Source: Alphaproteobacteria bacterium (GTDB lineage: Bacteria; Myxococcota_A; UBA796; CAJQPC01). Taken from it: a DNA stretch of 64,000 nt. Each line of letters begins with the position of its first letter. The first letter of the stretch is position 1. Location: contig JACKEV010000007.1 in NCBI GenBank assembly GCA_020632795.1, positions 62,001 through 126,000 on the forward strand, given 5' to 3'. Below are positions 51,499-60,559 of the stretch, in pieces. A model generated the notes under the pieces. The model saw only the letters and a list, made by a program, of their open reading frames with translations. It did no database searches and was not told the origin of the DNA. The translations under genes and the position numbers were made by a program.

Positions 51499-51533
51499 AG
51501 CCGGGGGTAGGCAACCGCCCCCGGCTACCCGAC
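51499..51533 (+). ncRNA. Group II intron domain VI and 3' end
   Basis: AGCCGGGGG (51499-51507) pairs perfectly with CCCCCGGCT (51518-51526). The A at 51527, 7 nt from the AC end, is placed correctly for the branch-point adenosine. Confidence 0.7.
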
Positions 51534-51560
51534 GGGACCTGGAGGGGTCCCTTCCTTCAA
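51534..51560 (+). terminator. Right half of an intron-split Rho-independent terminator
   Basis: GGAGGGGTCC (51541-51550) followed by CTTCCTTC can pair with GGACCCTCC at 49372-49380, just after the hydrolase stop, once the intron is removed (9 bp, one bulged G, 14-nt loop). With the intron in place the right exon alone can still form GGGACC-TGGAGG-GGTCCC. The remaining 51561-51783 holds no convincing gene; one 64-codon open frame there lacks coding character. Confidence 0.5.
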
Positions 51561-51783
51561 GGATGGGTGAGGCTTCGTTTACCACCTAAGGATTTCGTCG
51601 CGATAAGCGCCGCGCGCCCCAGCAGCCGCCATGTCGGCGTCTTGGCGTCAACTCCTGGCCGGGGGTGCGCGTCCACAACCTCGCCGGTTTGGGGTGAATT
51701 GACGTGAAGAGGGCCGCCCCCCCGCTGCCAGCGCGACGATCCGGGCTTCAACGCGGTTCGGTATGAGGGGTCAGGGGCGCTCG

Positions 51784-53259
51784 CTACACCAGCGCGCGCC
51801 CCTCCGAGAACCGCTCGTCATACCCGTGCACGACGAAGCGCGTGCCCGGCCGCATCCACCCTCGGGCCACCAGCTCGTCCATGTCCTTGGGGTGGATGTG
51901 CTCGCAGCCGTGGGAGACCCGCAGCAGGTCCAGGGCGCTGGCGGCGTCGTCCAGGGCCTCGGTGTCGGTGAAGTAGTGCTTCGTCAGCTCCGCGTAGGGC
52001 GAGGAGTGGATCATGTGGCCCTGGGTCCGGCCGGTCCGCACATCCCGCAAGAGCCCCCGGAGGTGGCCGAACTCGCTGCGGGTCCAGGTGGGCGGCAGGG
52101 AGCCGTCGCTGTTGCGGTAGTGGGCGGCCAGCAGGGGCGGGGGGGTGCGGTCCTTGAAGACCCCCTCGGGGCCGGTGGCGAAGCGCCAGACCCCGCCGCC
52201 GTCGCGGAACTGGATCTCGCCGCCGACCTCCCGGAGGTGTGAGCCGAAGGGCACATACGAGAACGCCCAGGACCAGGAGGCGTGCGGGTCGACCCGGATG
52301 ACCTCGTAGGTGCCCGCCGGGGTGGGGGAGTAGTCGATGTCGGAGTGCTCGTCGTCGCGGGCCTCGGGCTCACCGCCGACCATGCCGTAGGCCTCCAGCA
52401 CGTCGCCGCCCCGCAGCACGTAGACCTTGTGCTCCTCGGGGCCGGGGTAGAAGTGCAGCTCAACCGGCCGCGCGTCGGGCTCGGGCGGGGTGGTGTCGAG
52501 CAGCGCCAGCCCGGCGGGGGCCAGCAGCAGGTTGAGGGCCTCGGCGGTGGAGACGTCCAGGATCCCGGTCTCGGGGAGGTAGGCGTAGGCCTGGAGCGAC
52601 CGCAGCGCGGCGGCGGTGGCCGGGCCGAAGTCCCCATCGACGCTCAGCCGGGTCGTGTCCAGCCCGTAGTGGGTGCGCAGGCCGTTGAGGGCCCGCTGGA
52701 GGGCCTTCGTGGTGTCCCGGTCGGCGGCGTGGGTCGCCGCGATCACCGCGTCGGGCCGGATGCGGGCCCGGGGGCTCAGGTCGACCAGCGGCCGCCCCTG
52801 GGCCTCCAGGGTGTGGTTCATCCGGGAGAGGGTGCGGCTGTCGAGGACCCCGCTGGGGTCGATGCCCTGGGACTCCTGGAAGGCCGAGAGCGCCCGGCCC
52901 GTGCCGGGCCCGAAGTCGCCGTCGATGGCCGTCGGGTGCCCCAGCCAGCCCAGGGCCTCCTGCAAGGCGACCACGTCGGTGCGGGCGTAGTAGAGATCCT
53001 TGGGCTCGCCGCGCGGGTGGGGGGCCAGCAGCACCCGGTTGACCAGGCGGCGGGCCTTGCCGGCCAGCAGATCCTCCAGGTAGCGCCGGGCCGCGGGCTC
53101 GAAGCGCTCCGACCAGGTGTCCAGCGCCTGACGCAGCTCGTTGGCCTCGAGGACCGAGAGCCGCCCGTCGTCCAGGGCGCGCTCCACGGCCAGCGCGACG
53201 TCCTCGATGTCGAGGTTTCCGTCCTTGGAGAGGAAGCGCAGCACGGGCTGTCGAGGCAT
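51784..53259 (-). CDS. L,D-transpeptidase (YkuD)-like protein with two peptidoglycan-binding domains
   Basis: AAGGAG lies 6 nt before the ATG at 53259; product 491 residues. An N-terminal helical region (about 1-85) resembles no known signal peptide. Two PG_binding_1-like domains follow, each with D-G-D-F-G-P (about 95-165 and 185-270), then a catalytic domain with the S-H-G-C-E-H-I-H motif (Cys452) of YkuD L,D-transpeptidases and a preceding I-H-S-S. These enzymes crosslink peptidoglycan or attach lipoproteins by Cys chemistry. No export signal is visible, as in the hydrolase upstream of the intron, with which it shares the PG-binding module. Confidence 0.8.
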   Translation of the reverse strand: MPRQPVLRFLSKDGNLDIEDVALAVERALDDGRLSVLEANELRQALDTWSERFEPAARRYLEDLLAGKARRLVNRVLLAPHPRGEPKDLYYARTDVVALQEALGWLGHPTAIDGDFGPGTGRALSAFQESQGIDPSGVLDSRTLSRMNHTLEAQGRPLVDLSPRARIRPDAVIAATHAADRDTTKALQRALNGLRTHYGLDTTRLSVDGDFGPATAAALRSLQAYAYLPETGILDVSTAEALNLLLAPAGLALLDTTPPEPDARPVELHFYPGPEEHKVYVLRGGDVLEAYGMVGGEPEARDDEHSDIDYSPTPAGTYEVIRVDPHASWSWAFSYVPFGSHLREVGGEIQFRDGGGVWRFATGPEGVFKDRTPPPLLAAHYRNSDGSLPPTWTRSEFGHLRGLLRDVRTGRTQGHMIHSSPYAELTKHYFTDTEALDDAASALDLLRVSHGCEHIHPKDMDELVARGWMRPGTRFVVHGYDERFSEGRALV

Positions 53260-53325
53260 GAGGTGCTCCTTTTCAGAAGCCCTATCGCGGAACCCCCTGT
53301 CCCCGCCCGTGTCAAGCTGGGCACG

Positions 53326-54417
53326 ATGCTCCCGCTGCTGCTGCTGGCCTGCCAGGCCCCGCCCGCGCCGGACGGCCCGATCTTCCGCCAGGACCACGTC
53401 CTGCTGGTCTGGATGCCCTATGACAACGACCTCTCCGGCGCCGCGCCCGTGGTGCTGGAGGCCCTGCGGGCGGGCACCGAGGGCGGCGGGGTGGAGGTCG
53501 CCGCCCAGGTGGACACCCCCGAGCAGCGCTGGATGCAGCGGGTGAGCTTCGCCGAGGGGCGCGGGCAGGCCGCGGCGGTCGAGGGCGCGGAGGACTCCGG
53601 GGACATCACAGCGCTCGCGGACTTCCTGGCCTGGGCCGAGGCGCGCTACGAGGCCCGCCGCTACAGCGTCTTCGTGCTGGACCACGGCGGGCGCCTGGAC
53701 CAGCTCGCCCGGGACGACCACCCCGGCGCCGGGGACGCGACCTGGCTGGCGATCGAGCCCCTGGCCGACGCCTTGGAGGGCTTCCGTGCCCGGGAGCCCG
53801 GCGAGGTGGAGCTGCTCTCCCTCCAGGTCTGCGGCAAGGCTACGATCGAGGCGGCGTGGACCTTTCGGAAGAGCGCGCGGGTGACCCTGGCCTCCCAGCT
53901 CCCCCTGGGCGCGCCGAACACCTGGTACACGCCGGTGCTGCGGCAGCTCGCCAGCCACCCCGCCTGGCGCGGCGAGGACATCGCCCGCGCCATCGCCGAG
54001 GCCGAGGGCCCCGAGATGTACGCCGGCCTGACCTGCGTCGACAACGCGGCGCTGGCGGGGCTGCCCGAGGTGCTCGGTCCTGCGGTCCGCCAGCCCCTGC
54101 AGGTGGACGAGGCCGCGATGGCCCCCTGGCTGTGGACCTACGCCGGGGACACCCTGGTGGACCTGGGGGCCCTCCTGCAGCGCGCCGAGGCCCCCGAGCA
54201 CCGCGCCCTGGCAGGCTTCCTGGACACGGCGCGCTGTGGGCACTACCGCTCCGAGGCCCCGCCCGAGCTGCTCACCGTCGGCTTCCCCGACCCCGCCGGG
54301 CTGTCGGGCTGGTCGCTGACGCTGGCCCCGCAGGGCCTGCCGGCGTCCTATCGAAAGCTGGGGTTCTACCAGGACGAGGCGGTCACCCGGTGGGTGGAGG
54401 GCCTGGGGCCACGTTGA
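53326..54417 (+). CDS. Clostripain-like (C11) cysteine peptidase lipoprotein
   Basis: 363 residues from ATG 53326 with a very short lipoprotein signal lacking basic residues (M-L-P-L-L-L-L-A-C, Cys9); the start may lie a little upstream. The clan CD core has strand V-L-L-V-W-M-P-Y-D-N-D, the His motif V-F-V-L-D-H-G-G (His120) and the Cys motif L-S-L-Q-V-C-G-K (Cys169), as in C11 clostripain peptidases that cleave after basic residues. It would be surface-exposed. It is divergent from the L,D-transpeptidase gene by 66 bp. Catalytic activity is plausible because both dyad residues are present. Confidence 0.7.
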   Translation: MLPLLLLACQAPPAPDGPIFRQDHVLLVWMPYDNDLSGAAPVVLEALRAGTEGGGVEVAAQVDTPEQRWMQRVSFAEGRGQAAAVEGAEDSGDITALADFLAWAEARYEARRYSVFVLDHGGRLDQLARDDHPGAGDATWLAIEPLADALEGFRAREPGEVELLSLQVCGKATIEAAWTFRKSARVTLASQLPLGAPNTWYTPVLRQLASHPAWRGEDIARAIAEAEGPEMYAGLTCVDNAALAGLPEVLGPAVRQPLQVDEAAMAPWLWTYAGDTLVDLGALLQRAEAPEHRALAGFLDTARCGHYRSEAPPELLTVGFPDPAGLSGWSLTLAPQGLPASYRKLGFYQDEAVTRWVEGLGPR

Positions 54418-54528
54418 CCGGATTCGGGCAACCACTGCCCGGATCCGGGCCAGCCCCTGCGCCCGCGGCCGGATAGGGTGGGAGCACCCCGAGACCCCCG
54501 GACGGTCCGCTCCAAGAGGACTCCTGCG

Positions 54529-55416
54529 ATGGACCTTGAGGCCCTGCGCGCCCTGATCCTGGTCGGAGAGGCCGGCTCGCTCCACGGCGCGGCGAAGCGC
54601 ATGGGCTGGTCCCGCTCGACCCTGACCCGTCGGCTGGAGGCGCTGGCCGCCGACCTGGGGGGCCCGCTGCTGGTCACCGCCCGGGACGGCGCCACCCTCA
54701 CCGCCGCCGGACGGCTGACGGCCGAGCGAGGGGTCGACCTGCTCCGTCAGGCCGCTGACCTGCGGGGCCACGTCGCCGGGCAGCTCTCCGACGCGCCCCG
54801 TGTCCTGACCGTCCGAATCCCTCCGGGGTTGCCGCCCCTCGGCGTGAGCGCGGGGGTGCGGCACCTCCGGGAGCGCTTCCCCGATGTCCACCTGCGGGTC
54901 CACGTCGGGGCCGAGGCGGGGGCGGAGCCCGACCTCGTCCTGCGATGGGGGCGCCCCGACGCCGGCCCCTGGATCGCCTTCCAGCTCTTCCCGATGACCG
55001 TGGGCCTCAAGGCCTCTGCCGCGTACCTGGCGCGCCAAGGGACGCCGCGCTCCCTGGCGGACCTGGAGGGCCACGCGCTCATGGCCTGGCCCCCGGGCCT
55101 GGCGGGGCCGAGCGCGCTGCCGCTGCGGGACGGCGGCCAGCACGAGGTCCGCGCGGTGGCCACCGTCACCGATCCGCACCTCCTGCACACGTTCGTGGCC
55201 CAGGGCCTCTGCCTCGCCCTGGTGCCGGACAGCCCCTTCGAGCAGCTCCAGCCCGGGGAGGTCCGGGTGCTGCCCAACCGAGTGGGGGCCCGGTCCGGCC
55301 TGTGGGTGATGGTGCCCGAGTCCACCGCCCGGGTCCCCTGGATCCGCGCCCTGTTCGACGAGCTGCGCGCCTCGGTGGAGGCGCTCAACCACCTGCACCC
55401 GGAGGATTCCCCATGA
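54529..55416 (+). CDS. LysR-family transcriptional regulator
   Basis: ATG 54529 with AAGAGGA 8 nt upstream; product 295 residues. The winged helix-turn-helix spans about 1-60 (M-D-L-E-A-L-R-A-L, G-S-L-H-G-A-A-K-R-M-G-W-S-R-S-T-L-T-R-R-L), followed by a LysR substrate-binding domain. Its last codons overlap the NTF2-like gene start (stop TGA inside ATGATG), so both are made together and the regulator probably acts on that unit. No palindromic operator is obvious upstream (54418-54528). Confidence 0.85.
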   Translation: MDLEALRALILVGEAGSLHGAAKRMGWSRSTLTRRLEALAADLGGPLLVTARDGATLTAAGRLTAERGVDLLRQAADLRGHVAGQLSDAPRVLTVRIPPGLPPLGVSAGVRHLRERFPDVHLRVHVGAEAGAEPDLVLRWGRPDAGPWIAFQLFPMTVGLKASAAYLARQGTPRSLADLEGHALMAWPPGLAGPSALPLRDGGQHEVRAVATVTDPHLLHTFVAQGLCLALVPDSPFEQLQPGEVRVLPNRVGARSGLWVMVPESTARVPWIRALFDELRASVEALNHLHPEDSP

Positions 55417-56018
55417 TGGTCCCCGCTCTGCTCGCCCTGCTCGCCCTGCTCGCCCCCGCCGCCCTGGCCGACGGCGGGCCGACGTCGACCTGGGACGACC
55501 TCGCCGTCGCCGACGACGACCTGCTCTCCCTGGAGCAGCACCTCACCGACAAGTGGCTCTACTTCACCCTGGCGATGGACAAGTACAACCACGCCCGCTC
55601 CAGCGAGAACAACGCCGCGATGGAGGCGGCGATGGCCCAGGTCTTCGCGCCGACGTTCACCTTCGCGGCGGTGGACACCGAGGGCGAGCCGCTCCTGATC
55701 CCCTCCGCGGAGTACACCCCCGCGTCCTGGGTGGTGGCCAACGACGTCAGCCAGTTCTCCAAGTACAGGGGCACCCTCTACGTCACCAACTACTGGCACA
55801 TCCTCTCGGTGGAGGTGCCCGGGGAGCGGGTGGTGCTGGAGGGCTACCACGAGCACAGCTTCACCGAGGTCATGGCGAAGCTGGTCGGGCACAGCCGGGC
55901 GGTGGCCTTCGACCACATCGTCTTCGAGAAGGTCGATGGCGCCTGGCGGATCACGGACTACACCGAGGTGGTGGAGCCCATCGCCGCCCCCGCCCGCATG
56001 CGCTGGGTCCGGCGCTGA
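55413..56018 (+). CDS. Exported NTF2-like (SnoaL-type) protein
   Basis: GGAGG is 7 nt before ATG 55413; a second ATG at 55416 is possible. The 201-residue protein has a signal peptide of about 19 residues (A-A-L-A before D-G-G). The remainder looks like an alpha+beta cone fold of the NTF2/SnoaL superfamily, ending in the typical V-D-G-A-W-R-I-T-D-Y. It has no catalytic motif; such domains bind small ligands. It is coupled to the LysR regulator and followed by a bidirectional terminator. Confidence 0.65.
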   Translation: MMVPALLALLALLAPAALADGGPTSTWDDLAVADDDLLSLEQHLTDKWLYFTLAMDKYNHARSSENNAAMEAAMAQVFAPTFTFAAVDTEGEPLLIPSAEYTPASWVVANDVSQFSKYRGTLYVTNYWHILSVEVPGERVVLEGYHEHSFTEVMAKLVGHSRAVAFDHIVFEKVDGAWRITDYTEVVEPIAAPARMRWVRR

Positions 56019-56024
56019 GTTAAA

Positions 56025-56041
56025 AGCGAACGCCGTTCGTT
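56025..56041. terminator. Bidirectional intrinsic terminator
   Basis: AGCGAAC-GCC-GTTCGTT forms a 7-bp stem (one G-U) with A-rich sequence on the left and TTATTA on the right. It lies between the converging NTF2-like and TolC-like genes and could stop transcription from both sides. Confidence 0.6.
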
Positions 56042-56042
56042 A

Positions 56043-57482
56043 TTACAGCTTGCCCTGCAGGGCCAGCAGCTCGACCACCGCCTGCTGGAACTCGGTGCGG
56101 CTGAGCATCAGGCTGACCTTGGCGTTGTCCAGGTTGGTCTGGGCCTCCAGGACGTCCTTCTCGATGGCCCGGCCGGCCTCCTGGCGGGCCTTCTCGGCGG
56201 CCAGGGTCTCATCGGCCAGGCGCAGGTTCAGCTCGGCGAGCTGGAGCTTCTGGCGGGCGGTCTCGATGGTGCGGACGTAGCTGGCGACCTGCTGGGCGAC
56301 CACGGCCTCCTGCTGCCGCAGCTCGACCTCGGCGCGGTCCACCGCGGCGGCCCGGGACTGCACCCGGCCGCGCTCGACCCGCATGGCCAGGGGCATGGAG
56401 AAGTCCATGCCCACGTAGCGGTTCCGGTAGTCGCCGGAGAGCATCTCGCCGACCGCGCTGCCGTAGGTGCCGTCGCTGTCCTCGTCCTGATCGGAGACGC
56501 GGCCCTGGAGCCCGGCGGAGGCGGACAGCGCCAGGGTCGGCAGCCGGGCGTGCTGGGCGTTGACGAGCTGCAGCTCGGCGTTCTCCACGCTGACCCGCTG
56601 GATCTGCAGGGCGGGGTTGCCCTCCAGGGCGGATTGCACGGCGCGCTCGGTGGAGATGTCCACGCCCATCGGCACCTCGCCGGGGGGGGTGAGGGGCTCG
56701 ATCAGGTCGCCCACCGGCAGGCCGAGCTGCACCGCCAGGGCGTCGGAGGCCGAGGCGTAGGTGTTCTTCGCCTCGATGAGGTTGATGCGGGTCTGGGCGA
56801 GGGCGGCCTCGACCCGGGTGACCTCGATGGGGGCCATCACCCCGGCGGCGACCATGGCCTCGACGACGCGCTTCTCCTCGGTGGCGACGTCCACCGACTC
56901 CTGGGCGACGTCGGCGGCGTAGGCCGCATACGCGAGGTTCCAGTAGGACGAGGCCACCTGGGAGAGCACGCTCTGGCGCTGCTGGAGCAGGCTGGCCTCG
57001 GCGATGGACAGGCTGGCCTCAGCGTTGCGCACGCTCTCCATGTTGTAGGAGAAGCGGTGGCCCTTGAGGAGCTGCTGGGAGAGGCTGGCGCTCAGCCGGG
57101 TCTCGAAGTCCAGGGAGGTCTGCTGGAGGCCGGCGAACTCGGAGTCGACCGCGATGCGCTGGTTGGTCCAGCTCGCGCTCCAGCTCGTGCCGGTGGGCAG
57201 GTTCTGGGAGAGGTCCGCGGACCAGTTCACCACGGCGCTGTCGGTGGTGAAGCCCACGCCCTGGAAGCGGCCCTTCTCGACGCCCACCGATTGGCCGGCG
57301 TTGGCGCCCAGGTAGGGGTCCCAGGCCCCGCGCGTCATCATCAGGCTGCCCTCGGCGGAGCTGACGTCGGCCCGGGCCTTCTCGATGTCGGGGTTGGCCT
57401 CCTGGGCCATCCGCAGGGCGTCGTCGTAGCTCAGCGCGCCCGCCAGAGCGGGAGAGGAGAGCGCACACAGCAGCAGGAACAT
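56043..57482 (-). CDS. TolC-like outer-membrane efflux protein
   Basis: 479 residues with a signal peptide (A-L-A before G-A-L-S). Two repeated halves of long helices and outer-membrane strands match the OEP/TolC family: A-L-R-M-A-Q-E-A-N-P-D-I-E near the start and the corresponding A-L-E-G-N-P-A-L-Q in the second half. It would form the trimeric channel of a tripartite efflux pump. Its start overlaps the RND stop by 1 nt (TGATG), making the operon order RND - RND - TolC. Confidence 0.85.
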   Translation of the reverse strand: MFLLLCALSSPALAGALSYDDALRMAQEANPDIEKARADVSSAEGSLMMTRGAWDPYLGANAGQSVGVEKGRFQGVGFTTDSAVVNWSADLSQNLPTGTSWSASWTNQRIAVDSEFAGLQQTSLDFETRLSASLSQQLLKGHRFSYNMESVRNAEASLSIAEASLLQQRQSVLSQVASSYWNLAYAAYAADVAQESVDVATEEKRVVEAMVAAGVMAPIEVTRVEAALAQTRINLIEAKNTYASASDALAVQLGLPVGDLIEPLTPPGEVPMGVDISTERAVQSALEGNPALQIQRVSVENAELQLVNAQHARLPTLALSASAGLQGRVSDQDEDSDGTYGSAVGEMLSGDYRNRYVGMDFSMPLAMRVERGRVQSRAAAVDRAEVELRQQEAVVAQQVASYVRTIETARQKLQLAELNLRLADETLAAEKARQEAGRAIEKDVLEAQTNLDNAKVSLMLSRTEFQQAVVELLALQGKL

Positions 57483-60400
57483 CACTTGCCCTCCGCGGCA
57501 GACCAGCCGGAAGACACCGCATAACGCAGCGCGCGCCCGGCGACGGCGCGCAGGTCGTCGAGCACGGTGTAGAGGTAGGGGACGAAGAACAGGGTCAGCA
57601 GGGTGGCGGCGCCGATGCCGCCGGCCACCACCCGCCCCAGCGGGGCGTAGGGGATGCCGATGAAGGTGGAGGTCCCCAGGGCCATCGGCAGCAGCCCGAA
57701 GATGGTGGTGAGCGCCGTCATGAGGATCGGCCGCATGCGCCGCTGCCCCGCGAGGAGGAGGGCCTCGATGCGATCGACGCCCTGCTGGCGGAGCTGGGTG
57801 ACGAGGTCCACCAGCACGATCCCGTTGTTGACGACCACCCCCACCAGGATCACCAGCCCCACCCCGCCCATGACGTCCAGCGGGGTGTCGGAGAGGTAGA
57901 GCGTCCAGTACACCCCGATCAGGGCCATCGGGATGGTGGTGATGATGGACATCGGCAGCAGGAAGCTCTCGAAGAGCACGCCCATCAGCAGGAACACGAA
58001 GGTCACCGACAGGAGCAGGGCCATGTTGCGGGCGCTGTCGTTCTCGACCTGCTCGTCGAAGCGCCGGCCCTTGCTCCAGCCGTAGCCGCGCGGGAACGCC
58101 ATGTCCGAGAGCGCCGTCTCGATGCTGGCGTAGGCGTCGGGCATGTCGATGTCCTCTTCGAACTCGACGGTCAGCGGCAGGGAGGTGACCCGGTCGGTGC
58201 GGGAGATGTCGCCGAAGCCCCGGGCGACCTCGACGTCGGTGACCGCGCGCAGGGGCACCTGGGCGCCGGTCAGGGGGGAGAAGAGCGGGAAGTCCCGCAG
58301 GGTGTCGACGTCCTGGCGGTCCTCGTAGGAGAAGCGCGCGTAGACGGTGACCTCCTGGTCGTCCATGTACAGCTCGGGCAGCTCCCGCCCGCGCATGGCG
58401 AAGGCCAGCGTGCGGCCGACGGTGGTGGCGTCGATGCCGTAGCGGGCCGCGGCGTCGCGGTCGACGTGGACGCGCAGCTCCTCGCTGCTCTCCTCGTCCA
58501 GGGCGTTCTCGACGGCCAGCACCCCCGGGGCGTCGCGGACCCGGCGCAGGACCTCGTCGGCGAGGCGCATCAGGGTGTCGCTGTCCTCGCCCTCCAGGGA
58601 GAGGCTGATGGTGTTGGCGGTCTTCGAACTGCTGCCGCCGTAGCCCGACCAGACGCGCACGCCGGGCAGCTCGGGCATGGCCTCCAGGGCGGCCTCGCGC
58701 ACGTCGTCCAGCTCCATCGGGCCGTCGTCGTGAATGTAGACGTAGGTGCGGCCGTAGTTGGAGGTGTCCCGCATCCGGGTGCGGTAGACCCGCAGGCCCC
58801 ACTCCGCCGCGTGGTCGTCCAGCACGCCCTCGATGGTGTCGATGACCTCGACCCGCTCGGGATAGGAGAAGGTGCCCGGCACCTGGAAGCGCAGGGTGAA
58901 GTCGTTGAGGTTGCCGCTGGCCTGGTCGGTGCAGCCCACCGCCTTCACCGGGACCACGAAGGTCAGGATCAGCACCCCCAGCAGGCCCACGAAGGTGTCG
59001 AAGCGCCGGGTCAGCATCCAGCGCAGGCCCTGCTCGTAGCGGGCGGAGAGCCACACGATCCAGCCCGGGTCGCCCTTGACCTGGCCGCGCTTCATGTAGG
59101 CGGTGGTCAGCGGGGTGAAGATGAGGGCCACCAGCAGGCTCGCCGCCAGGGCGAAGACCACGGGGAAGCCCAGGGAGCCCATGAAGAACGAGAACATGGC
59201 GTCCTCGCTCATGAGGATGAGCGGCAGGAAGACCACCATCGTGGTCATGGTGGACAGCACGATGGCGAGGTTGACCTCGGCGGTGCCGTCCACCGCCGCC
59301 TCGATCCGGTCGAGGCCCTCCTGTCTTCGGCGGTAGATGGTCTCGACCACCACGATGGCGTTGTCCACCACCATGCCCACGGCGATCATCAGGCCCATCA
59401 GCGAGAGCAGGTTCAGGGTGCCCCCGGTGAAGTAGAGCACCGTCACCGTGATCATCAGCGACATCGGGATGCTGGCGGCGATGAGCAGGGTGACCCGGAT
59501 CTCCCGCAGGAACACGAACAGGATGAGCACCGCGAAGAGCCCGCCCTGCAGGGCGGTGGCGGTGAGGTTGTCGATGGACTCCTCGATCAGCTCGCCCTGG
59601 GAGAAGAACGTGAAGAACTCCATCGCGCTGAGCCGGGGGTCGGCGGACAGCTCGTCGAAGGCGGCCTGCACGGCGTTGGCGACCTCGACGGTGTTGGCGG
59701 TGGACTCCTTGTTGATGGCCAGGGCGGCGGCCTCTTCGCCGTTGATGCGGTTGATGGAGGCGCTCTTCGACACCCGGTAGCGGACGTCCGCGACGTCCTC
59801 CAGCACCACGCCCGGGGCCACGGGGGTGCGCTTGATGGCGTCGATGTCCTCGTAGCGGGCCAGGGAGCGCACGTAGCGGACCTGGCCCTCGTCGGTGATG
59901 CGGCCCGAGGCGAGCTGGAAGTTGTCGCTGGAGAGCTTGCCCATGAGCTGGTAGAGGCTCACCCCGTGGGCGAACAGGGCCTCGCGGTCGAACTCGATGA
60001 AGACGAGCTTCTCGTCGACCCCCCACACGTCGACCTTGGCCACCCCCGGCACCCGCTCCAGGCGGCGCTGGACCACCTCGGTCATCAGGTAGTAGGGGTC
60101 CTCCAGCTCCTTGCCGATGGACACACCCGCCCACACGATGGGCTCGTCTGAGGGATCGAAGCGGTAGATGCCGTAGTACCGCACGTCGTCGGGCAGCTCG
60201 GGCAGGGCCCGCTCCATGCGGTCGGCGACGGCGTTGTAGGCCTCGTCCAGGTCGACGGACTGGTAGAACTCCAGGTTGAAGCTGGCGTGATCGGCGCTGG
60301 CCCGGCTGCCCAGCTCCTTGATGCCGGGCACGGTGGCCAGCGTGGCCTCGATGGGCGCGACGATCTGGGCGTCGGTCTCCTGGGGGGTGCTGTCGTCGTA

Positions 60401-60559
60401 GGGCACCCAGACCCACATGTACGGCGGGTTGAAGCCCGACGGCATCATCTGGAGGGGGATGTCCAGGAAGGCGATGACCCCCATGACGATGAGCGCGAGG
60501 AAGCCCATCAGCACCGTGACCGGCCGCCGCACCGCCAGCTCGGGCAGCCAGCGCCTCAC
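57482..60559 (-). CDS. RND efflux transporter (AcrB/HAE1 family), second copy
   Basis: A 1025-residue inner-membrane pump of standard RND length. There is one helix at residues 14-33, then two large periplasmic loops and two six-helix bundles (about 335-545 and 860-1005). V-D-N-A-I-V-V-V-E-T (helix 4 region) carries a buried acidic residue of the proton relay, and G-V-V-V-N-N-G-I-V-L-V-D is its second-half counterpart. The start is a GTG overlapping the previous stop by 4 bp (GTGA). It probably works with the upstream RND as a heteromeric pump and with the TolC-like protein. Confidence 0.9.
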   Translation of the reverse strand: MRRWLPELAVRRPVTVLMGFLALIVMGVIAFLDIPLQMMPSGFNPPYMWVWVPYDDSTPQETDAQIVAPIEATLATVPGIKELGSRASADHASFNLEFYQSVDLDEAYNAVADRMERALPELPDDVRYYGIYRFDPSDEPIVWAGVSIGKELEDPYYLMTEVVQRRLERVPGVAKVDVWGVDEKLVFIEFDREALFAHGVSLYQLMGKLSSDNFQLASGRITDEGQVRYVRSLARYEDIDAIKRTPVAPGVVLEDVADVRYRVSKSASINRINGEEAAALAINKESTANTVEVANAVQAAFDELSADPRLSAMEFFTFFSQGELIEESIDNLTATALQGGLFAVLILFVFLREIRVTLLIAASIPMSLMITVTVLYFTGGTLNLLSLMGLMIAVGMVVDNAIVVVETIYRRRQEGLDRIEAAVDGTAEVNLAIVLSTMTTMVVFLPLILMSEDAMFSFFMGSLGFPVVFALAASLLVALIFTPLTTAYMKRGQVKGDPGWIVWLSARYEQGLRWMLTRRFDTFVGLLGVLILTFVVPVKAVGCTDQASGNLNDFTLRFQVPGTFSYPERVEVIDTIEGVLDDHAAEWGLRVYRTRMRDTSNYGRTYVYIHDDGPMELDDVREAALEAMPELPGVRVWSGYGGSSSKTANTISLSLEGEDSDTLMRLADEVLRRVRDAPGVLAVENALDEESSEELRVHVDRDAAARYGIDATTVGRTLAFAMRGRELPELYMDDQEVTVYARFSYEDRQDVDTLRDFPLFSPLTGAQVPLRAVTDVEVARGFGDISRTDRVTSLPLTVEFEEDIDMPDAYASIETALSDMAFPRGYGWSKGRRFDEQVENDSARNMALLLSVTFVFLLMGVLFESFLLPMSIITTIPMALIGVYWTLYLSDTPLDVMGGVGLVILVGVVVNNGIVLVDLVTQLRQQGVDRIEALLLAGQRRMRPILMTALTTIFGLLPMALGTSTFIGIPYAPLGRVVAGGIGAATLLTLFFVPYLYTVLDDLRAVAGRALRYAVSSGWSAAEGK

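Larger units (their letters stand above)
49388..51533 (+). mobile_element. Group II intron with reverse transcriptase
   Basis: A structured non-coding stretch of about 580 nt (domains I-III) precedes a maturase gene, followed by domain V and domain VI. The likely 5' end is GTGGAC at 49388 (GTG start fits the group II consensus). The 3' end is CTACCCGAC ending at 51533. Boundaries may be off by a few bases. Intron length is about 2.1 kb. The element lies just after the hydrolase gene, apparently inside a terminator hairpin. RNA folding supports domains V and VI well; I did not fold domain I fully. Confidence 0.8.

Noticed and set aside
51557..51751. 64-codon minus-strand open frame after the intron
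   Set aside because: No ribosome site of note, no recognisable domain, mixed composition; probably chance.
52282..53325. Plus-strand open frame running into the clostripain-like gene
   Set aside because: The upstream part is the complement of the L,D-transpeptidase gene; the lipoprotein signal begins at 53326.
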